A DNA stretch of 64,000 nucleotides from Chromobacterium amazonense (GCF_001855565.1 NZ_MKCR01000027.1:248001-312000), one strand, 5' to 3'. Counted from the stretch's first letter, positions 25,919 through 34,756 are shown. The notes: generated from the letters alone by a model not told the origin. A program made the numbers and translations.

Positions 25919-26401
25919 ATGTCGAAGGAAAAAGCCCCGGTCACGCAGGCCATCCGCGTGCTGCGCGAGCACAAGGTCGATTACAGCGAACACCTGTACA
26001 AGTACGAGGAAAAGGGCGGCACCACGGTGTCGGCGCGCGAACTGGGCGTGGACGAGCACGCGGTGGTAAAGACGCTGATCATGGAGGATGAAAACAAGCA
26101 TCCGCTGATCGTGCTGATGCACGGCGATTGCGAAGTCGGCACCGGCATGCTGGCCAAGCAGATCGGCGTCAAGAAGATCCATCCCTGCGATCCGAAAACG
26201 GCCGACAAGCACAGCGGCTATCAGGTGGGCGGGACCAGCCCGTTCGGCACCCGCCACGCCATGCCGGTCTATATGGAAGCCAGCATCGCCGAGCTGCCGG
26301 TCATCTACATCAATGGCGGCAAGCGCGGCTTCCTGGTTGGCGTCAGCCCGCAGGACGTCATCCGCGTGTTGCAGCCGACGCTGGTCAACGCGGCGGCATA
26401 G
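25919..26401 (+). CDS. ybaK: Cys-tRNA(Pro)/Cys-tRNA(Cys) deacylase, YbaK/EbsC type
   Basis: A 160-residue trans-editing enzyme that hydrolyses cysteine mischarged on tRNA-Pro. The YbaK segments AVVKTLIMEDENKHPLIVL, LAKQIGVKKIHPCDPKTADK and SGYQVGGTSPFGTRHAMPVY are present, and the C-terminal INGGKRGFLVGVSP fits the family. The last 17 bases overlap the end of the convergent solute-binding protein gene. Confidence 0.92.
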   Translation: MSKEKAPVTQAIRVLREHKVDYSEHLYKYEEKGGTTVSARELGVDEHAVVKTLIMEDENKHPLIVLMHGDCEVGTGMLAKQIGVKKIHPCDPKTADKHSGYQVGGTSPFGTRHAMPVYMEASIAELPVIYINGGKRGFLVGVSPQDVIRVLQPTLVNAAA

Positions 26402-27149
26402 CCCCGGGGAAGTTGCGCTGGTAGATGGCTTTCAGCGTGCCATCCTTTTCCATCTGCTCCAGCGCGCGGGCGACATCGTCGCGGATGCGCGCCGCCTGCG
26501 GGTAAGCGCGCGAGAACATCAGAGCAAGCGGCGTTTCCTTATCCAGCGGGGTGGGGATGTAGCCGAACTCCTTTTCATGCTCCGGCATGCCGCTGTGTAT
26601 CTGGAACAAACCGCGTTCCAGCGTCATCGGCGCCAAGTCCAGATGTCCCAATTGCAGTTGCCGCAGCGCGTTTATCTCGTCGTTGGTCTGCAGCGTGTTC
26701 AGCTTGTGTTGCTGGAATAAGGGGATATACCAATAGCCGAGTTGAATGGCGATGCGGTAGCCGCGCAACTCGTCCAGCGATTTGAATTGCAGCGGCGGAT
26801 GCGGCATATGCGGCTTGTGGTAGAACAGATAGCTGGTGGAGCGCATCAGCGGGGCTGAGAAGTCGAACTCGGCCTCGCGCTCCGGCGTCGGGCGGTAGGG
26901 GAAGGCGGCGGCGGCTTTGCCCATCCGTATCATCGCCTCGGCCTGCGGCCAGCTCATGTAATTGAGATGGACCTGATAGCCGGCGCGCTGAAAGGCTTGG
27001 CGCACCATTTGCGAGAAGGCCCCGTCTTGCGGCAGGGTTTGCGAGACGAAGGGCGGCCATTCGCCGGTGGCCAGCTCGACGGTGGGTTCCGCTGCGGCCA
27101 GACCGCAGCGGAACAACAACGCGCAGATGAGCAATGGCAAACGCCGCAT
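26385..27149 (-). CDS. Periplasmic solute-binding protein, family 3-like
   Basis: A 254-residue exported protein with signal peptide MRRLPLLICALLFRCGLAAA. The mature domain begins VELATGEWPPFVSQTLPQDG and contains QMVRQAFQRAGYQVHLNYMSWPQ and FDFSAPLMRSTSYLFY, as in amino-acid type binding proteins. No permease or ATPase is adjacent, so it may serve a distant transporter or sense a ligand. ATG 27149 is preferred to 27155 because AAGGA is properly spaced only for the former. Confidence 0.82.
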   Translation of the reverse strand: MRRLPLLICALLFRCGLAAAEPTVELATGEWPPFVSQTLPQDGAFSQMVRQAFQRAGYQVHLNYMSWPQAEAMIRMGKAAAAFPYRPTPEREAEFDFSAPLMRSTSYLFYHKPHMPHPPLQFKSLDELRGYRIAIQLGYWYIPLFQQHKLNTLQTNDEINALRQLQLGHLDLAPMTLERGLFQIHSGMPEHEKEFGYIPTPLDKETPLALMFSRAYPQAARIRDDVARALEQMEKDGTLKAIYQRNFPGAMPPR

Positions 27150-27241
27150 GGCCATTCCTTGGATGTGGGATTTACTGTGTTATCGCACAGCGCCTTCCGT
27201 CAACCAAGTTTTCGCAGGATGCGCCAAGCCTAGCCCGGGCG

Positions 27242-28690
27242 CTACCACCACCAGAACATGAAGCCCCAGGCGCAGTCCACCAGCGCCAGCGCGCCGCAGA
27301 ACGGCAGCAGCGCGATCCAGCGACGCAGGCCGCCGTTCCAGCGCGTCAGGATGCCGCGCGCCAGATGCAGCGCCCACAGATTGGCGCCGGCGAGCAGCGC
27401 CAGGCGGGCGTCGTTGACCCAGCGCATGCCGAAGCCTTCGGCCTTCAGCAGCGTCACCGTCAGCGCCGACAGGCCGAGGAAGACGCCGCAGCCGGCCAGC
27501 GGAATCAGAGCCTGAGCCAGATGGTGCAGACGCTGGGTCTGCCAGCGGCCGGCCATTCCAACCGCCAAAGCAAGCGACAACAGGATGCCGCTGCCCAGCG
27601 CCAGCGCGGTGGCGGCCACATAGGCGATCAAGGACGCGCCGTCGAGCCAGGAGAACACATCGTTGTGCATCGGGTAGTGGGTGAGCAGCCACCATGGCGC
27701 GTCGGTGTCCAGCGGCCACATGATGTCATGGTCCACCAGCCATTCCGCCGCGGTCTGCTTGAGCCAGACGAACCATGGGCTGACCGTCCAGTGGAAGGCG
27801 CCCATCGCCACGCCTAGCAGGCCGTAGACGATCAAGGCGGTCTGCCAGCCGTCGGCCTCTTTTTCCGCCACCCGCACCACTTCGTCGCTCATGGGGCGCG
27901 AAGCCAGGGTGATGGCGGAGCGGTGATCGCTGCAGCGGCCGCACATATGGCAGCCGCTGCCGCCCTGCATGTGGCGCAGGGGCTGCAATGGGGCGCAATC
28001 GACGCTGGCGACGCGCTGTCGCTGGTCTTGGGAGCGCTTCCAGGCGGCTTCGTCCACGCGGTAATGCATGGGCGCCAGCTTGGACAAGAGGCCGAACACG
28101 CCGTTGACCGGGCACAGATGGCGGCACCAGGCGCGCTTGCCGCGAGTGTAGATGAAGCCGACAATGACGGCTGCCACCGTGGAGCCGCCCAGCACCAAGA
28201 GGGCGGCTTTCGGGTATTGGTAGACGCTGACCAGCTGGCCGTAAACGGTGGTGAGGACGAAGGCGACGAAAGGCCAGCCGCCCCAGCGCATCCAGCGCGG
28301 AATCGGCCGTCCCATGCCCTTGCGCGCGGCCCATTCCGACAACGCGCCTTCCGGGCACAGCACGCCGCACCACAGCCGGCCAAACAGCACCATGGACAGC
28401 AGCACGAAAGGCCACCAGATGCCCCAGAACACAAACTGGGCGAAGATGGTCAGGTTGTTCCACATCCGCGCCGCGTCGTCAGGCAAGTCCAGGCAGGCCG
28501 GAACGATTAGCAAGAAGCCGTAGACCAGCACCACCGCCCATTGCAGCTTGCGCAGCAGGGGGCCGTGGTCGCGCAGCCAGTTCCCCGTGAGCGCCAGCAG
28601 GCCGCGCGGCTGCCGCTCGGGGGGACAGGAAGCGCCGCCGGACGGGGCGGCGACGATGGGAATCACCCGCTGCGGACGGGGCGGCTTCAT
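27242..28690 (-). CDS. ftrD: FtrD-like polyferredoxin of the ferrous iron transport system
   Basis: A 482-residue membrane protein with several helices and cysteine motifs: LWCGVLCPEGALSE (Cys108, Cys112), WCRHLCPVNGVFG (Cys189, Cys193) and CHMCGRC (247-253). This is the NapH/FixG-like arrangement seen in FtrD, thought to accept or relay electrons during iron oxidation and uptake. The C-terminal third adds further helices. The ATG at 28690 overlaps the FTR1 permease stop (ATGA), which fixes the start. It is the last of four ftr genes. Confidence 0.85.
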   Translation of the reverse strand: MKPPRPQRVIPIVAAPSGGASCPPERQPRGLLALTGNWLRDHGPLLRKLQWAVVLVYGFLLIVPACLDLPDDAARMWNNLTIFAQFVFWGIWWPFVLLSMVLFGRLWCGVLCPEGALSEWAARKGMGRPIPRWMRWGGWPFVAFVLTTVYGQLVSVYQYPKAALLVLGGSTVAAVIVGFIYTRGKRAWCRHLCPVNGVFGLLSKLAPMHYRVDEAAWKRSQDQRQRVASVDCAPLQPLRHMQGGSGCHMCGRCSDHRSAITLASRPMSDEVVRVAEKEADGWQTALIVYGLLGVAMGAFHWTVSPWFVWLKQTAAEWLVDHDIMWPLDTDAPWWLLTHYPMHNDVFSWLDGASLIAYVAATALALGSGILLSLALAVGMAGRWQTQRLHHLAQALIPLAGCGVFLGLSALTVTLLKAEGFGMRWVNDARLALLAGANLWALHLARGILTRWNGGLRRWIALLPFCGALALVDCAWGFMFWWW

Positions 28691-29514
28691 GCCGTCGCGG
28701 CCGCCAGGCGGCGGTTGCGCCACTGGAACAGCGCCCAGATGGCAGACCAGAACAGCGCGTAGGCGAGCAGGCTGGTCAAGGCCGGGTGGGAGCGGTAGCC
28801 GGTCAGGGCCGCCACTACGCCGCCAAACGGGGACATGTCGTCCAGCAGGGCCGAGCTGTCCCATAGCGGATCCACCAGCGCCGGCAGCACGTCCATCGAG
28901 ATCAGTTTTTCCACGCCGGACAGGAACAGCGAGGCGCCCAAGAGCAGCAGCATGATTTCGGTGACGCGGAAGAACAGCCGCCAAGACAGCACCTTGCCGC
29001 CTAATTGCAGCACGTAGAAAGTCAGAAAGGCGAGCGCCAGGCCGATCGCGCCGGCGCCGGCCATCTTCACCAGCTCCACGCCGCCGGCTTCGGCCAGCAT
29101 GCCGTACAGGAAGACCACCGTTTCGCTGCCTTCGCGGGCGATGGCCAGCGCGGCCAGCACGGTCACGCCCCACCAGTTGTTGCTGGCGGCCTTTTCCGAC
29201 AGACCGCTTTCCAGCTCCTTCTTCAGCGTGCGGCCATGCTCGCGCATCCACAGCACCATCTGCACGATCAGCGCGGCGGCGATGAATACCATGCCGGTCT
29301 GGAAGTAGTCCTGCGCGCCGGCCATCAGGCTGCCGGCGGTGAACAGCGCCACCGCCAGGGCGATGGCCATGGCGATGCCCAGGGCCACGCCGCCCCACAG
29401 CCAGGGCTTGCCGGCGCGGCCGGCCGGGTTATGGTTCATCCAGGCATTGAGGATGCCGACCACCAGCAGCGCCTCGACGCTTTCGCGCCAGACGATGAAG
29501 AGTACCTGTCCCAT
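28687..29514 (-). CDS. ftrC: FTR1-family high-affinity iron permease (FtrC/EfeU-like)
   Basis: A 275-residue, seven-helix iron permease. Both REXXE iron-binding motifs are present: R10-ESV-E14 in helix 1 and R127-EGS-E131 in helix 4. The family couples oxidation of ferrous iron to transport of ferric iron across the inner membrane. It stands between the cupredoxin (17 bases upstream) and the polyferredoxin (4-base overlap), as in FtrABCD operons of Bordetella and Burkholderia relatives. The Fur box at 30555-30573 probably controls it. Confidence 0.93.
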   Translation of the reverse strand: MGQVLFIVWRESVEALLVVGILNAWMNHNPAGRAGKPWLWGGVALGIAMAIALAVALFTAGSLMAGAQDYFQTGMVFIAAALIVQMVLWMREHGRTLKKELESGLSEKAASNNWWGVTVLAALAIAREGSETVVFLYGMLAEAGGVELVKMAGAGAIGLALAFLTFYVLQLGGKVLSWRLFFRVTEIMLLLLGASLFLSGVEKLISMDVLPALVDPLWDSSALLDDMSPFGGVVAALTGYRSHPALTSLLAYALFWSAIWALFQWRNRRLAAATA

Positions 29515-29531
29515 TCGCGTTTACCTCTGTG

Positions 29532-29867
29532 TTACTTGGCGACGATGACGCCCTGGCCGGTTTTCATATGGAATTCGTCGAAGAACTTGTATTCGCCGGG
29601 CGCAAGCGGCTGGAACACCAGGAAAGATTCCGCGCCGGGGCCTAGCACTTTCTCCTTGCGCAGCGGCGTGCTTTCAAACTCGGCGGGGGTCTTGCCGATA
29701 TTCATCACTTCCAGCTTGAATTTCTTGCCGGCGGGCACTACCACCCGTGGGGGAATCATTTGGCCGTCTTTCATTTGCAACTTGAAGACGGGAATTTCTT
29801 CGGCCATAGCCGGCGCAGACAACAGGCCGGCCACCATGGCGGCGGCGATCAGGCGCAGAGCGGTCAT
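29532..29867 (-). CDS. ftrB: FtrB-like periplasmic cupredoxin
   Basis: A 111-residue exported protein with signal peptide MTALRLIAAAMVAGLLSAPA cleaved near AMAEE. The mature domain (QMIPPRVVVPAGKKFKLEV, then NIGKTPAEFESTPLRKEKVL and GEYKFFDEFHMKTGQG) is cupredoxin_1-like with conserved Glu, His and Met as possible metal ligands. In the FtrABCD model it oxidises ferrous iron delivered by FtrA. The start at 29867 is preferred over 29927 because the signal peptide begins there. Confidence 0.87.
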   Translation of the reverse strand: MTALRLIAAAMVAGLLSAPAMAEEIPVFKLQMKDGQMIPPRVVVPAGKKFKLEVMNIGKTPAEFESTPLRKEKVLGPGAESFLVFQPLAPGEYKFFDEFHMKTGQGVIVAK

Positions 29868-29887
29868 CGGGTTGGTTCCAGAATGAG

Positions 29888-29916
29888 AAACAGCGCGGAA
29901 AGCCCGCGCCGTTTCA
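29888..29916. repeat. Intercistronic hairpin between ftrA and ftrB
   Basis: GAAACAGCGCGG-AAAGC-CCGCGCCGTTTC pairs over 12 bases with one mismatch (pairs as G-U in RNA). It lies in the 95-base gap between ftrA and ftrB. Without a T run it is more likely an RNA-stability or partial termination element that keeps ftrA in excess over downstream genes. Confidence 0.45.
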
Positions 29917-29962
29917 TTGTATCTCAATCAAGAATGCTTTGCGTTTACATTCTCAATTAGCC

Positions 29963-30508
29963 TTAATAACCGCCCTTCTTGCCGATGCCGGCGTAGGTGA
30001 ACTCGTAGTTCACGTCAAACGGCTTGAACCACGGACCCACGCCGGTTTCCTTGTCGGTATGGCGGCCGAAGTGGGCGTGCTCATTGGCCGACGGCGGCAT
30101 GATGGTGTATTTCAGCTTGTACTTGCCGGGGCCTTGAAGCTTGACGTTGTCGCCGTAGTGCGGGCCGTCGTTGGCCACCATCGGCATCAGCTCGCCCTTT
30201 TGGGTCTTGCCGCCTACCTTGGTCAGTTCGTACTTGACTACCAGATACGGCATCCAGGCGCCTTCTTCGAAGCCGTTCGGGTTGTTCTTGGTAGCGTGGA
30301 TGTCGGCTTCCAGGTGGATGTCGGAGGCTTCCGGCTTCAGCATCATGCCTTCCGGCTCCATCTTGGTCGGCTGCAGGTAGACGGCGCCGATTTCCATGCC
30401 GTTCTTCAGCGCAGGCTTGCCGATCGGGTATTCCTTGGCCATGGCGGCGAAGGAGGCGGACAGGGCGATGCTGGCGACAGCCAGCTGGCAGACAAAGCGA
30501 CGCATCAT
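29963..30508 (-). CDS. ftrA: FtrA/P19/Tp34-family periplasmic iron-binding protein
   Basis: A 181-residue exported protein with signal peptide (MMRRFVCQLAVASIALSASF). The mature domain starts KEYPIGKPALKNGMEIGAVY, has KMEPEGMMLKPEASDIHLEADIHA, and later GELMPMVANDGPHYGDNVKL and HAHFGRHTD. These Met, Asp and His clusters match the Cu/Fe site of the P19/Tp34 family, which binds ferrous iron in the periplasm. It is the first gene of the ftr operon, directly behind a Fur-box promoter. Confidence 0.9.
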   Translation of the reverse strand: MMRRFVCQLAVASIALSASFAAMAKEYPIGKPALKNGMEIGAVYLQPTKMEPEGMMLKPEASDIHLEADIHATKNNPNGFEEGAWMPYLVVKYELTKVGGKTQKGELMPMVANDGPHYGDNVKLQGPGKYKLKYTIMPPSANEHAHFGRHTDKETGVGPWFKPFDVNYEFTYAGIGKKGGY

Positions 30509-30552
30509 GTTTTCCTTATAAATTAGGGCTGAGATACCGGCCTGTGAAGCAC

Positions 30553-30581
30553 ATGATAATGCTAGTAATTATCGTTTGCAA
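30553..30581 (-). promoter_or_regulatory. Fur-box promoter of the ftrABCD operon
   Basis: On the minus strand TTGCAA (30576-30581) and TATCAT (30553-30558) are 17 bases apart. The spacer and -10 element are covered by GATAATGCTAGTAATTATC (30555-30573), which has perfect 6-base arms and agrees with the classical 19-base Fur consensus at 16 positions. Iron-loaded Fur would thus block RNA polymerase, giving induction of ftr genes in iron starvation. The ftrA ATG is at 30508. Confidence 0.8.
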
Positions 30582-30689
30582 ACCTGCATCGTCTGGGAAT
30601 GGGCAGGAAAATCATGAATTTTTATGACTTAGTCAATTCGTGATTCCAATGCGGTCCCGGATGTATTTTCTCGGTCGGAAAGAGAGGCT

Positions 30690-30709
30690 GGCCCGGCGCA
30701 GGCCGGGCC
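30690..30709 (-). terminator. Hairpin after the asparagine synthase gene
   Basis: GGCCCGGC-GCAG-GCCGGGCC is a perfect 8-base G+C stem 14 bases beyond the minus-strand stop at 30723. The T content afterwards is low, so termination efficiency is uncertain. Confidence 0.5.
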
Positions 30710-30722
30710 GAAAAGGCAATAA

Positions 30723-32579
30723 TCAACCCAGCTCGCGGCACCGCCGGCGCAGCTGGGCCAGGCTCTCGTCCAGGATCAGCAGCTGCAGCATCTGTTCGGC
30801 CAGATGGCCGGCGCCGTCGCGATAGGCGCGGGCGAAGGCGTCCACGGCTCCGGCGTCCAGTTGGCCGTCGGTGGCGGCGGCCAGCCGCGCGCCCAGGCCG
30901 TCGAAACGCGGCGCCAGGCTGGTTTGCAGCCAGCCTGACAGCGGCGGGTTGAAGCCGCGCTTCTTGCGCTGGAAGAAATCGGCCGGCAGCGCCGGGTGGA
31001 TGGCGCGGCGGAAGATCAGCTTGGCCGGGCGGGTGTAGCGCTCGGCTGCGGAGGTGCTCAGCAGGCGCTGGTAGAAGCCGTGGTCCAGCAGCGGCGCGCG
31101 GCCTTCCAGGCCATGCGCCATGGTGCATAGATCCGACTTTTGCAGGATGTAGTCGGGCAGATAATTGGCGAAGTCCAGTTCCAATAGCTGGTGCAGGCCT
31201 GGGGCGCCGTCCTGCGGTTCCGTGCCGATGTCGTCAGGCTTGCGCCAATGGCACAGCTTTTCCAGTTTGCGGCCGCCCTGCAGAAAGCTGCGCTGGCCGG
31301 GGGTGAAGCCGGAGAAGCGTAGCGAGTAGGCGCTTTGCCAGTCCATGGCCAGTTCGGTGGCCAGCTTGCCGCGCTTGCTGTCCAGTTGCGGTTGGATCGG
31401 CAGCGGCAGGCGGATGTTTTGCCGCCAGCGGGTGCGCAGATGCTTGCCGATGCGCTTGTAGCCGGCCAGCAGTTCGTCGCCGCCGTCGCCCACCAGCACC
31501 ACCTTGACATGCTGGGTGACTTCGCGCGCCAGATACCAGGTGGGGAAGCTGGACGGATCGGCGAACGGTTGGTCCAGATCGGCGACGATGCGCTCGAAAT
31601 CGGCTGCCAGGTTGTCCGGCATGTCCACCCTGACGTTGGGCAGGCCCATGCGCTGGGCGGAATCCGCCGCGTCGCCGGATTCGTCCAGGCTGGAGCCGGG
31701 AAAGGCGGCGGTGAAGCTGGAGAACTGGGTCAGCTGCTGGGTGGCGAGCCGGCTGGCGATCACGGTGGAGTCGATGCCGCCGGACAGCAGCACGCCCAGC
31801 GGGCGGTCGGCCACGGTGCGCATCGCCACCGCGCGATCCAGCTCCTGCAGCCAGTCGCCGGATTCCGCCTTGGGCTGCCAGTAGCGCTGCTTGCTCAACT
31901 GGCGGGTGTTCAGGTCGAACTCCAGCCGGTAGCCGTTTTCCAGCCGCTGGATGTGGCTGAACACGGTGGCCGGGGAGGGAATGTAGCGGTGGGCCAGGTA
32001 AGCGTCGATCGCCGCCGGGCTGAAGCCGCGCTTATCCGCAGGCAGGAAGGGCAGCACCGCGCGCACCAGCGAGCCGAAGGCGAAGTTGCCGTCCGCCAGC
32101 GAGTAGACCAAGGGCTTTTCCCCCATGCGGTCGCGCGCCAGATGCACCTTGCCGCTGCGCTTGTCCAGAATGGCGAAGGCGAACATGCCGCGCAGCCTAT
32201 CCAGCACGCCCTCTATGCCCCAGGCCAGATAGCCGCGCAGGATGTATTCGGTGTCGGCGTGGGTGCGGAACACCGCGCCGCCGGCTTCCAGTTCGGCCTT
32301 GCCGGCTTCCCAGTCATACACCTCGCCGTTGTAGCAGATCCACACCTGGCCGTCGTCGCTGGCCATGGGCTGGTTGGCCACCGGGCGCGGATCGATGATG
32401 GCCAGGCGGGCGTGCAGCATCGCATTGTGGATGGCATCGCCATCGGCCGGGTTCAGCGCCGCGTCCAGCAGCAGCCGGCTGGCATCGTCCGGGCCGCGGC
32501 GATGCAGCTCGTCCAGCATGGCTTGCGGGACGGTGGGATTGACGGGAAGGCGCGAGAAAAAGCCGGCGATTCCACACAT
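30723..32579 (-). CDS. Asparagine synthase (glutamine-hydrolysing), AsnB family
   Basis: A 618-residue two-domain amidotransferase. The N-terminal glutaminase has the nucleophile Cys2 (MCGIAGFF), HARLAIIDPRP and CYNGEVYDW (82-90). The synthetase domain has the PP-loop LSGGIDST (265-272), FADPSSFPTWYLAREV and VLVGDGGDELLAGYKR. It makes asparagine from aspartate, or in some clusters amidates another carboxylate. No biosynthetic partner is adjacent, so housekeeping asparagine synthesis is the simplest view, but paralogues of this length also occur in polysaccharide clusters. Confidence 0.9.
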   Translation of the reverse strand: MCGIAGFFSRLPVNPTVPQAMLDELHRRGPDDASRLLLDAALNPADGDAIHNAMLHARLAIIDPRPVANQPMASDDGQVWICYNGEVYDWEAGKAELEAGGAVFRTHADTEYILRGYLAWGIEGVLDRLRGMFAFAILDKRSGKVHLARDRMGEKPLVYSLADGNFAFGSLVRAVLPFLPADKRGFSPAAIDAYLAHRYIPSPATVFSHIQRLENGYRLEFDLNTRQLSKQRYWQPKAESGDWLQELDRAVAMRTVADRPLGVLLSGGIDSTVIASRLATQQLTQFSSFTAAFPGSSLDESGDAADSAQRMGLPNVRVDMPDNLAADFERIVADLDQPFADPSSFPTWYLAREVTQHVKVVLVGDGGDELLAGYKRIGKHLRTRWRQNIRLPLPIQPQLDSKRGKLATELAMDWQSAYSLRFSGFTPGQRSFLQGGRKLEKLCHWRKPDDIGTEPQDGAPGLHQLLELDFANYLPDYILQKSDLCTMAHGLEGRAPLLDHGFYQRLLSTSAAERYTRPAKLIFRRAIHPALPADFFQRKKRGFNPPLSGWLQTSLAPRFDGLGARLAAATDGQLDAGAVDAFARAYRDGAGHLAEQMLQLLILDESLAQLRRRCRELG

Positions 32580-32677
32580 GATGACGGCGCTTCCGAATGC
32601 GCAAGGCGCCGATACCGGTTCGGCGCCTTGCTTGGGTTTTCAATGCCGCGCAGTATCCGGCGCGGCGGCGGCCGATG

Positions 32678-33877
32678 TCAAACGCCGGGCTTGCGGTGCA
32701 AGTCAGGCAGCGCCACTGCTGCGATGCCCAGCAGCGGCAGGAAGGAGCACAGCAGATAGACGGACTCTATGCCGTGGCTATCCGCCAACTGGCCCAGCAC
32801 CGCCGCGCCGATGCCGCCGATGCCGAAGGCGAAGCCGAAGAACATGCCGGACACCATGCCCACTTTGCCCGGCAGCAGCTCCTGGGCGTAGATCAGAATC
32901 GCCGGGAAGGCCGAGGCCAGAATGAAGCCGATGGGCAGCGACAGCGCGGCGGTCCAGAACAGATTGGCGTGCGGCAGCGCCAGCGCCAGCGGCGCCACGC
33001 CCAGGATGGAGAAACCGATCACGCGCTTGCGGCCGATGGCGTCGCCGATAGGGCCGCCCAGCACGGTGCCGGCGGCCACCGCGAACAGGAACAAGAACAG
33101 ATGCAACTGAGCCGACTGCACGCCGATATGGAAGTGGTGGATCAGGTAGAAGGTGTAGTAGCTGGTGATGCTGGCCAGATAGAAATGCTTGGAGAAGACC
33201 AGCACCAGCAGCAAGGCCAATGTCAGCTTGACGCGGGCCGGCGACAGATCCGGCATGACGATGGCGGCGGCTTTCTTGGCCTGGCGGTGCTGGTGGGCGT
33301 ACCACTGGCCGACGCGGAACAGCACGTACATCGCCAGCAGCGCGGCCAGACCGAACCAGGCCACGCTGCCTTGCCCAAGCGGAATCACGATCAGCGCCGC
33401 CAGCAGCGGCCCCGTGGCGCTGCCGGCGTTGCCGCCCACCTGAAACAGCGACTGCGCCAGGCCGGGGCGGCCGCCGGAAGCCATGCGCGCCACGCGCGAC
33501 GATTCCGGATGGAAAATCGACGAGCCGGTGCCGATCAGCGCGGCGGCCAGCAACAGCAGCGGGAAGCTGCCGGCGCTGGATAACAGCAGCAGGCCGATCA
33601 GCGTGGAGCCCATGCCGAATACCAGAGAATACGGCTGCGGCTTCTTGTCGGTGTAAATGCCGACCAGCGGTTGCAGCAACGAGGCGGTGCACTGGTAGGT
33701 GAAAGTCATCAGGCCGATCTCGGCGAAGCTCAGGTGATAGTTGCCCTTCAGCAAGGGGTATAGCGCTACCAGCAGCGACTGCAGCATGTCGTTGAGGAAG
33801 TGCGAGAAGCTGATGGCGCCTAGGACGCGAAAGCGGGTGTCCTGCGCCGGCGCGGCGATGGAAGTGCTTGAGGCCAT
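32678..33877 (-). CDS. fsr: MFS transporter, fosmidomycin resistance (Fsr) family
   Basis: A 399-residue, 12-helix exporter. FSHFLNDMLQSLLVALYPLL is the typical first helix of Fsr, and GTGSSIFHPESSRVARMASG is its conserved central motif. SITSYYTFYLIHHFHIGVQ and ELLPGKVGMVSGMFFGFAFG also match. It may export fosmidomycin or related compounds. The start at 33877 (GAGAA upstream) is preferred over 33910, which lacks a ribosome site. It is divergent from an AraC regulator 98 bases away, which may control it. Confidence 0.88.
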   Translation of the reverse strand: MASSTSIAAPAQDTRFRVLGAISFSHFLNDMLQSLLVALYPLLKGNYHLSFAEIGLMTFTYQCTASLLQPLVGIYTDKKPQPYSLVFGMGSTLIGLLLLSSAGSFPLLLLAAALIGTGSSIFHPESSRVARMASGGRPGLAQSLFQVGGNAGSATGPLLAALIVIPLGQGSVAWFGLAALLAMYVLFRVGQWYAHQHRQAKKAAAIVMPDLSPARVKLTLALLLVLVFSKHFYLASITSYYTFYLIHHFHIGVQSAQLHLFLFLFAVAAGTVLGGPIGDAIGRKRVIGFSILGVAPLALALPHANLFWTAALSLPIGFILASAFPAILIYAQELLPGKVGMVSGMFFGFAFGIGGIGAAVLGQLADSHGIESVYLLCSFLPLLGIAAVALPDLHRKPGV

Positions 33878-33975
33878 GGTAAAGATTCTCGATACAGGTG
33901 GTGATTGCATATTAATTCAGCAATTTAGAGCCGGTCCTGCGAAAATGAGGCATCCATCTTTTTGAAAGAGGCGAT

Positions 33976-34749
33976 ATGAACCGCTTCGACGATTTGGAAC
34001 TGTATGACCGGGGCGTGCTGCCGGTGGTGGGCAAGCTGCGCAACTATCCCGCAGGGTTGGAGTCGCCGCGCCACCAGCACCCCACGGCGCAGCTGCTGTA
34101 CTCGGTGGAGGGGCTGATGTGGGTGGGCACCGAGCGCGGGCAGTGGATAGTGCCGCCGACGCGGGCGATCTGGCTGCCCATCGGCACCTGGCACCAGGTC
34201 AAAATGGTCAGCCCGGTGCGGATGCGGAATATCTTCGTGCGCCAGGACATGCTGGCTGGCCTGCCGGAACAATGCTGCGTGCTGGAGGTGACGCCGCTGC
34301 TGCGAGAACTGGTGCTGGCGGCGGTGGATGTGGCGTTGCCCTGCGAGCCGGGATCGCGCGACGAGCGGGTGATGATGCTGGCGCTGGATGAAATCCGCCG
34401 CGCCAAGGTGCTGCCGCTGTCCTTACCCCAGCCAGCCTCGCCGGCGCTGCAGCGGCTGTGCGCGGTATGGCTGGACCATCCCGACGACGCGCGCGGCGCA
34501 GCGGAATGGGCGCGCGAGCTGGCGCTGGACCCGCGCACCTTGCAGCGCCGCTTCCGCCGGGAAACGGGCCTCAGCTTCGGCCAGTGGCGGCGTCAGGCCA
34601 GGCTGATGCTGGCTTTGCAGCGGCTGGCCTGCGGCGACAGCGTGCTGAAAGTGGCGCTGGACCTGGGCTACGCCAGCCCCAGCGCCTTCGCCACCATGTT
34701 CAAGCGTGAACTGGGCGCGCCGCCGAGCAGCTTCTTTACGGCGTCGTAG
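33976..34749 (+). CDS. AraC-family transcriptional regulator with cupin sensor domain
   Basis: A 257-residue regulator. The N-terminal cupin-type half has SPRHQHPTAQLLYSVEGLMW and PIGTWHQVKM. The C-terminal half has two helix-turn-helix units: GAAEWARELALDPRTLQRRF and VLKVALDLGYASPSAFATMF, the latter followed by KRELGAPPSSF. The short arrangement resembles NimR/YeaM-like regulators that control neighbouring MFS exporters. A GAGG ribosome site precedes the start. It is divergent from the Fsr-like exporter and probably regulates it. Confidence 0.88.
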   Translation: MNRFDDLELYDRGVLPVVGKLRNYPAGLESPRHQHPTAQLLYSVEGLMWVGTERGQWIVPPTRAIWLPIGTWHQVKMVSPVRMRNIFVRQDMLAGLPEQCCVLEVTPLLRELVLAAVDVALPCEPGSRDERVMMLALDEIRRAKVLPLSLPQPASPALQRLCAVWLDHPDDARGAAEWARELALDPRTLQRRFRRETGLSFGQWRRQARLMLALQRLACGDSVLKVALDLGYASPSAFATMFKRELGAPPSSFFTAS

Positions 34750-34756
34750 GGTGGAA

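Noticed and set aside
27242-29398. A 718-codon frame covering ftrD and most of ftrC on the same strand
   Set aside because: The upstream 236 codons are Arg/Gly-rich and out of frame with the clear FTR1 permease; the real ftrD start is ATG 28690, overlapping the ftrC stop.
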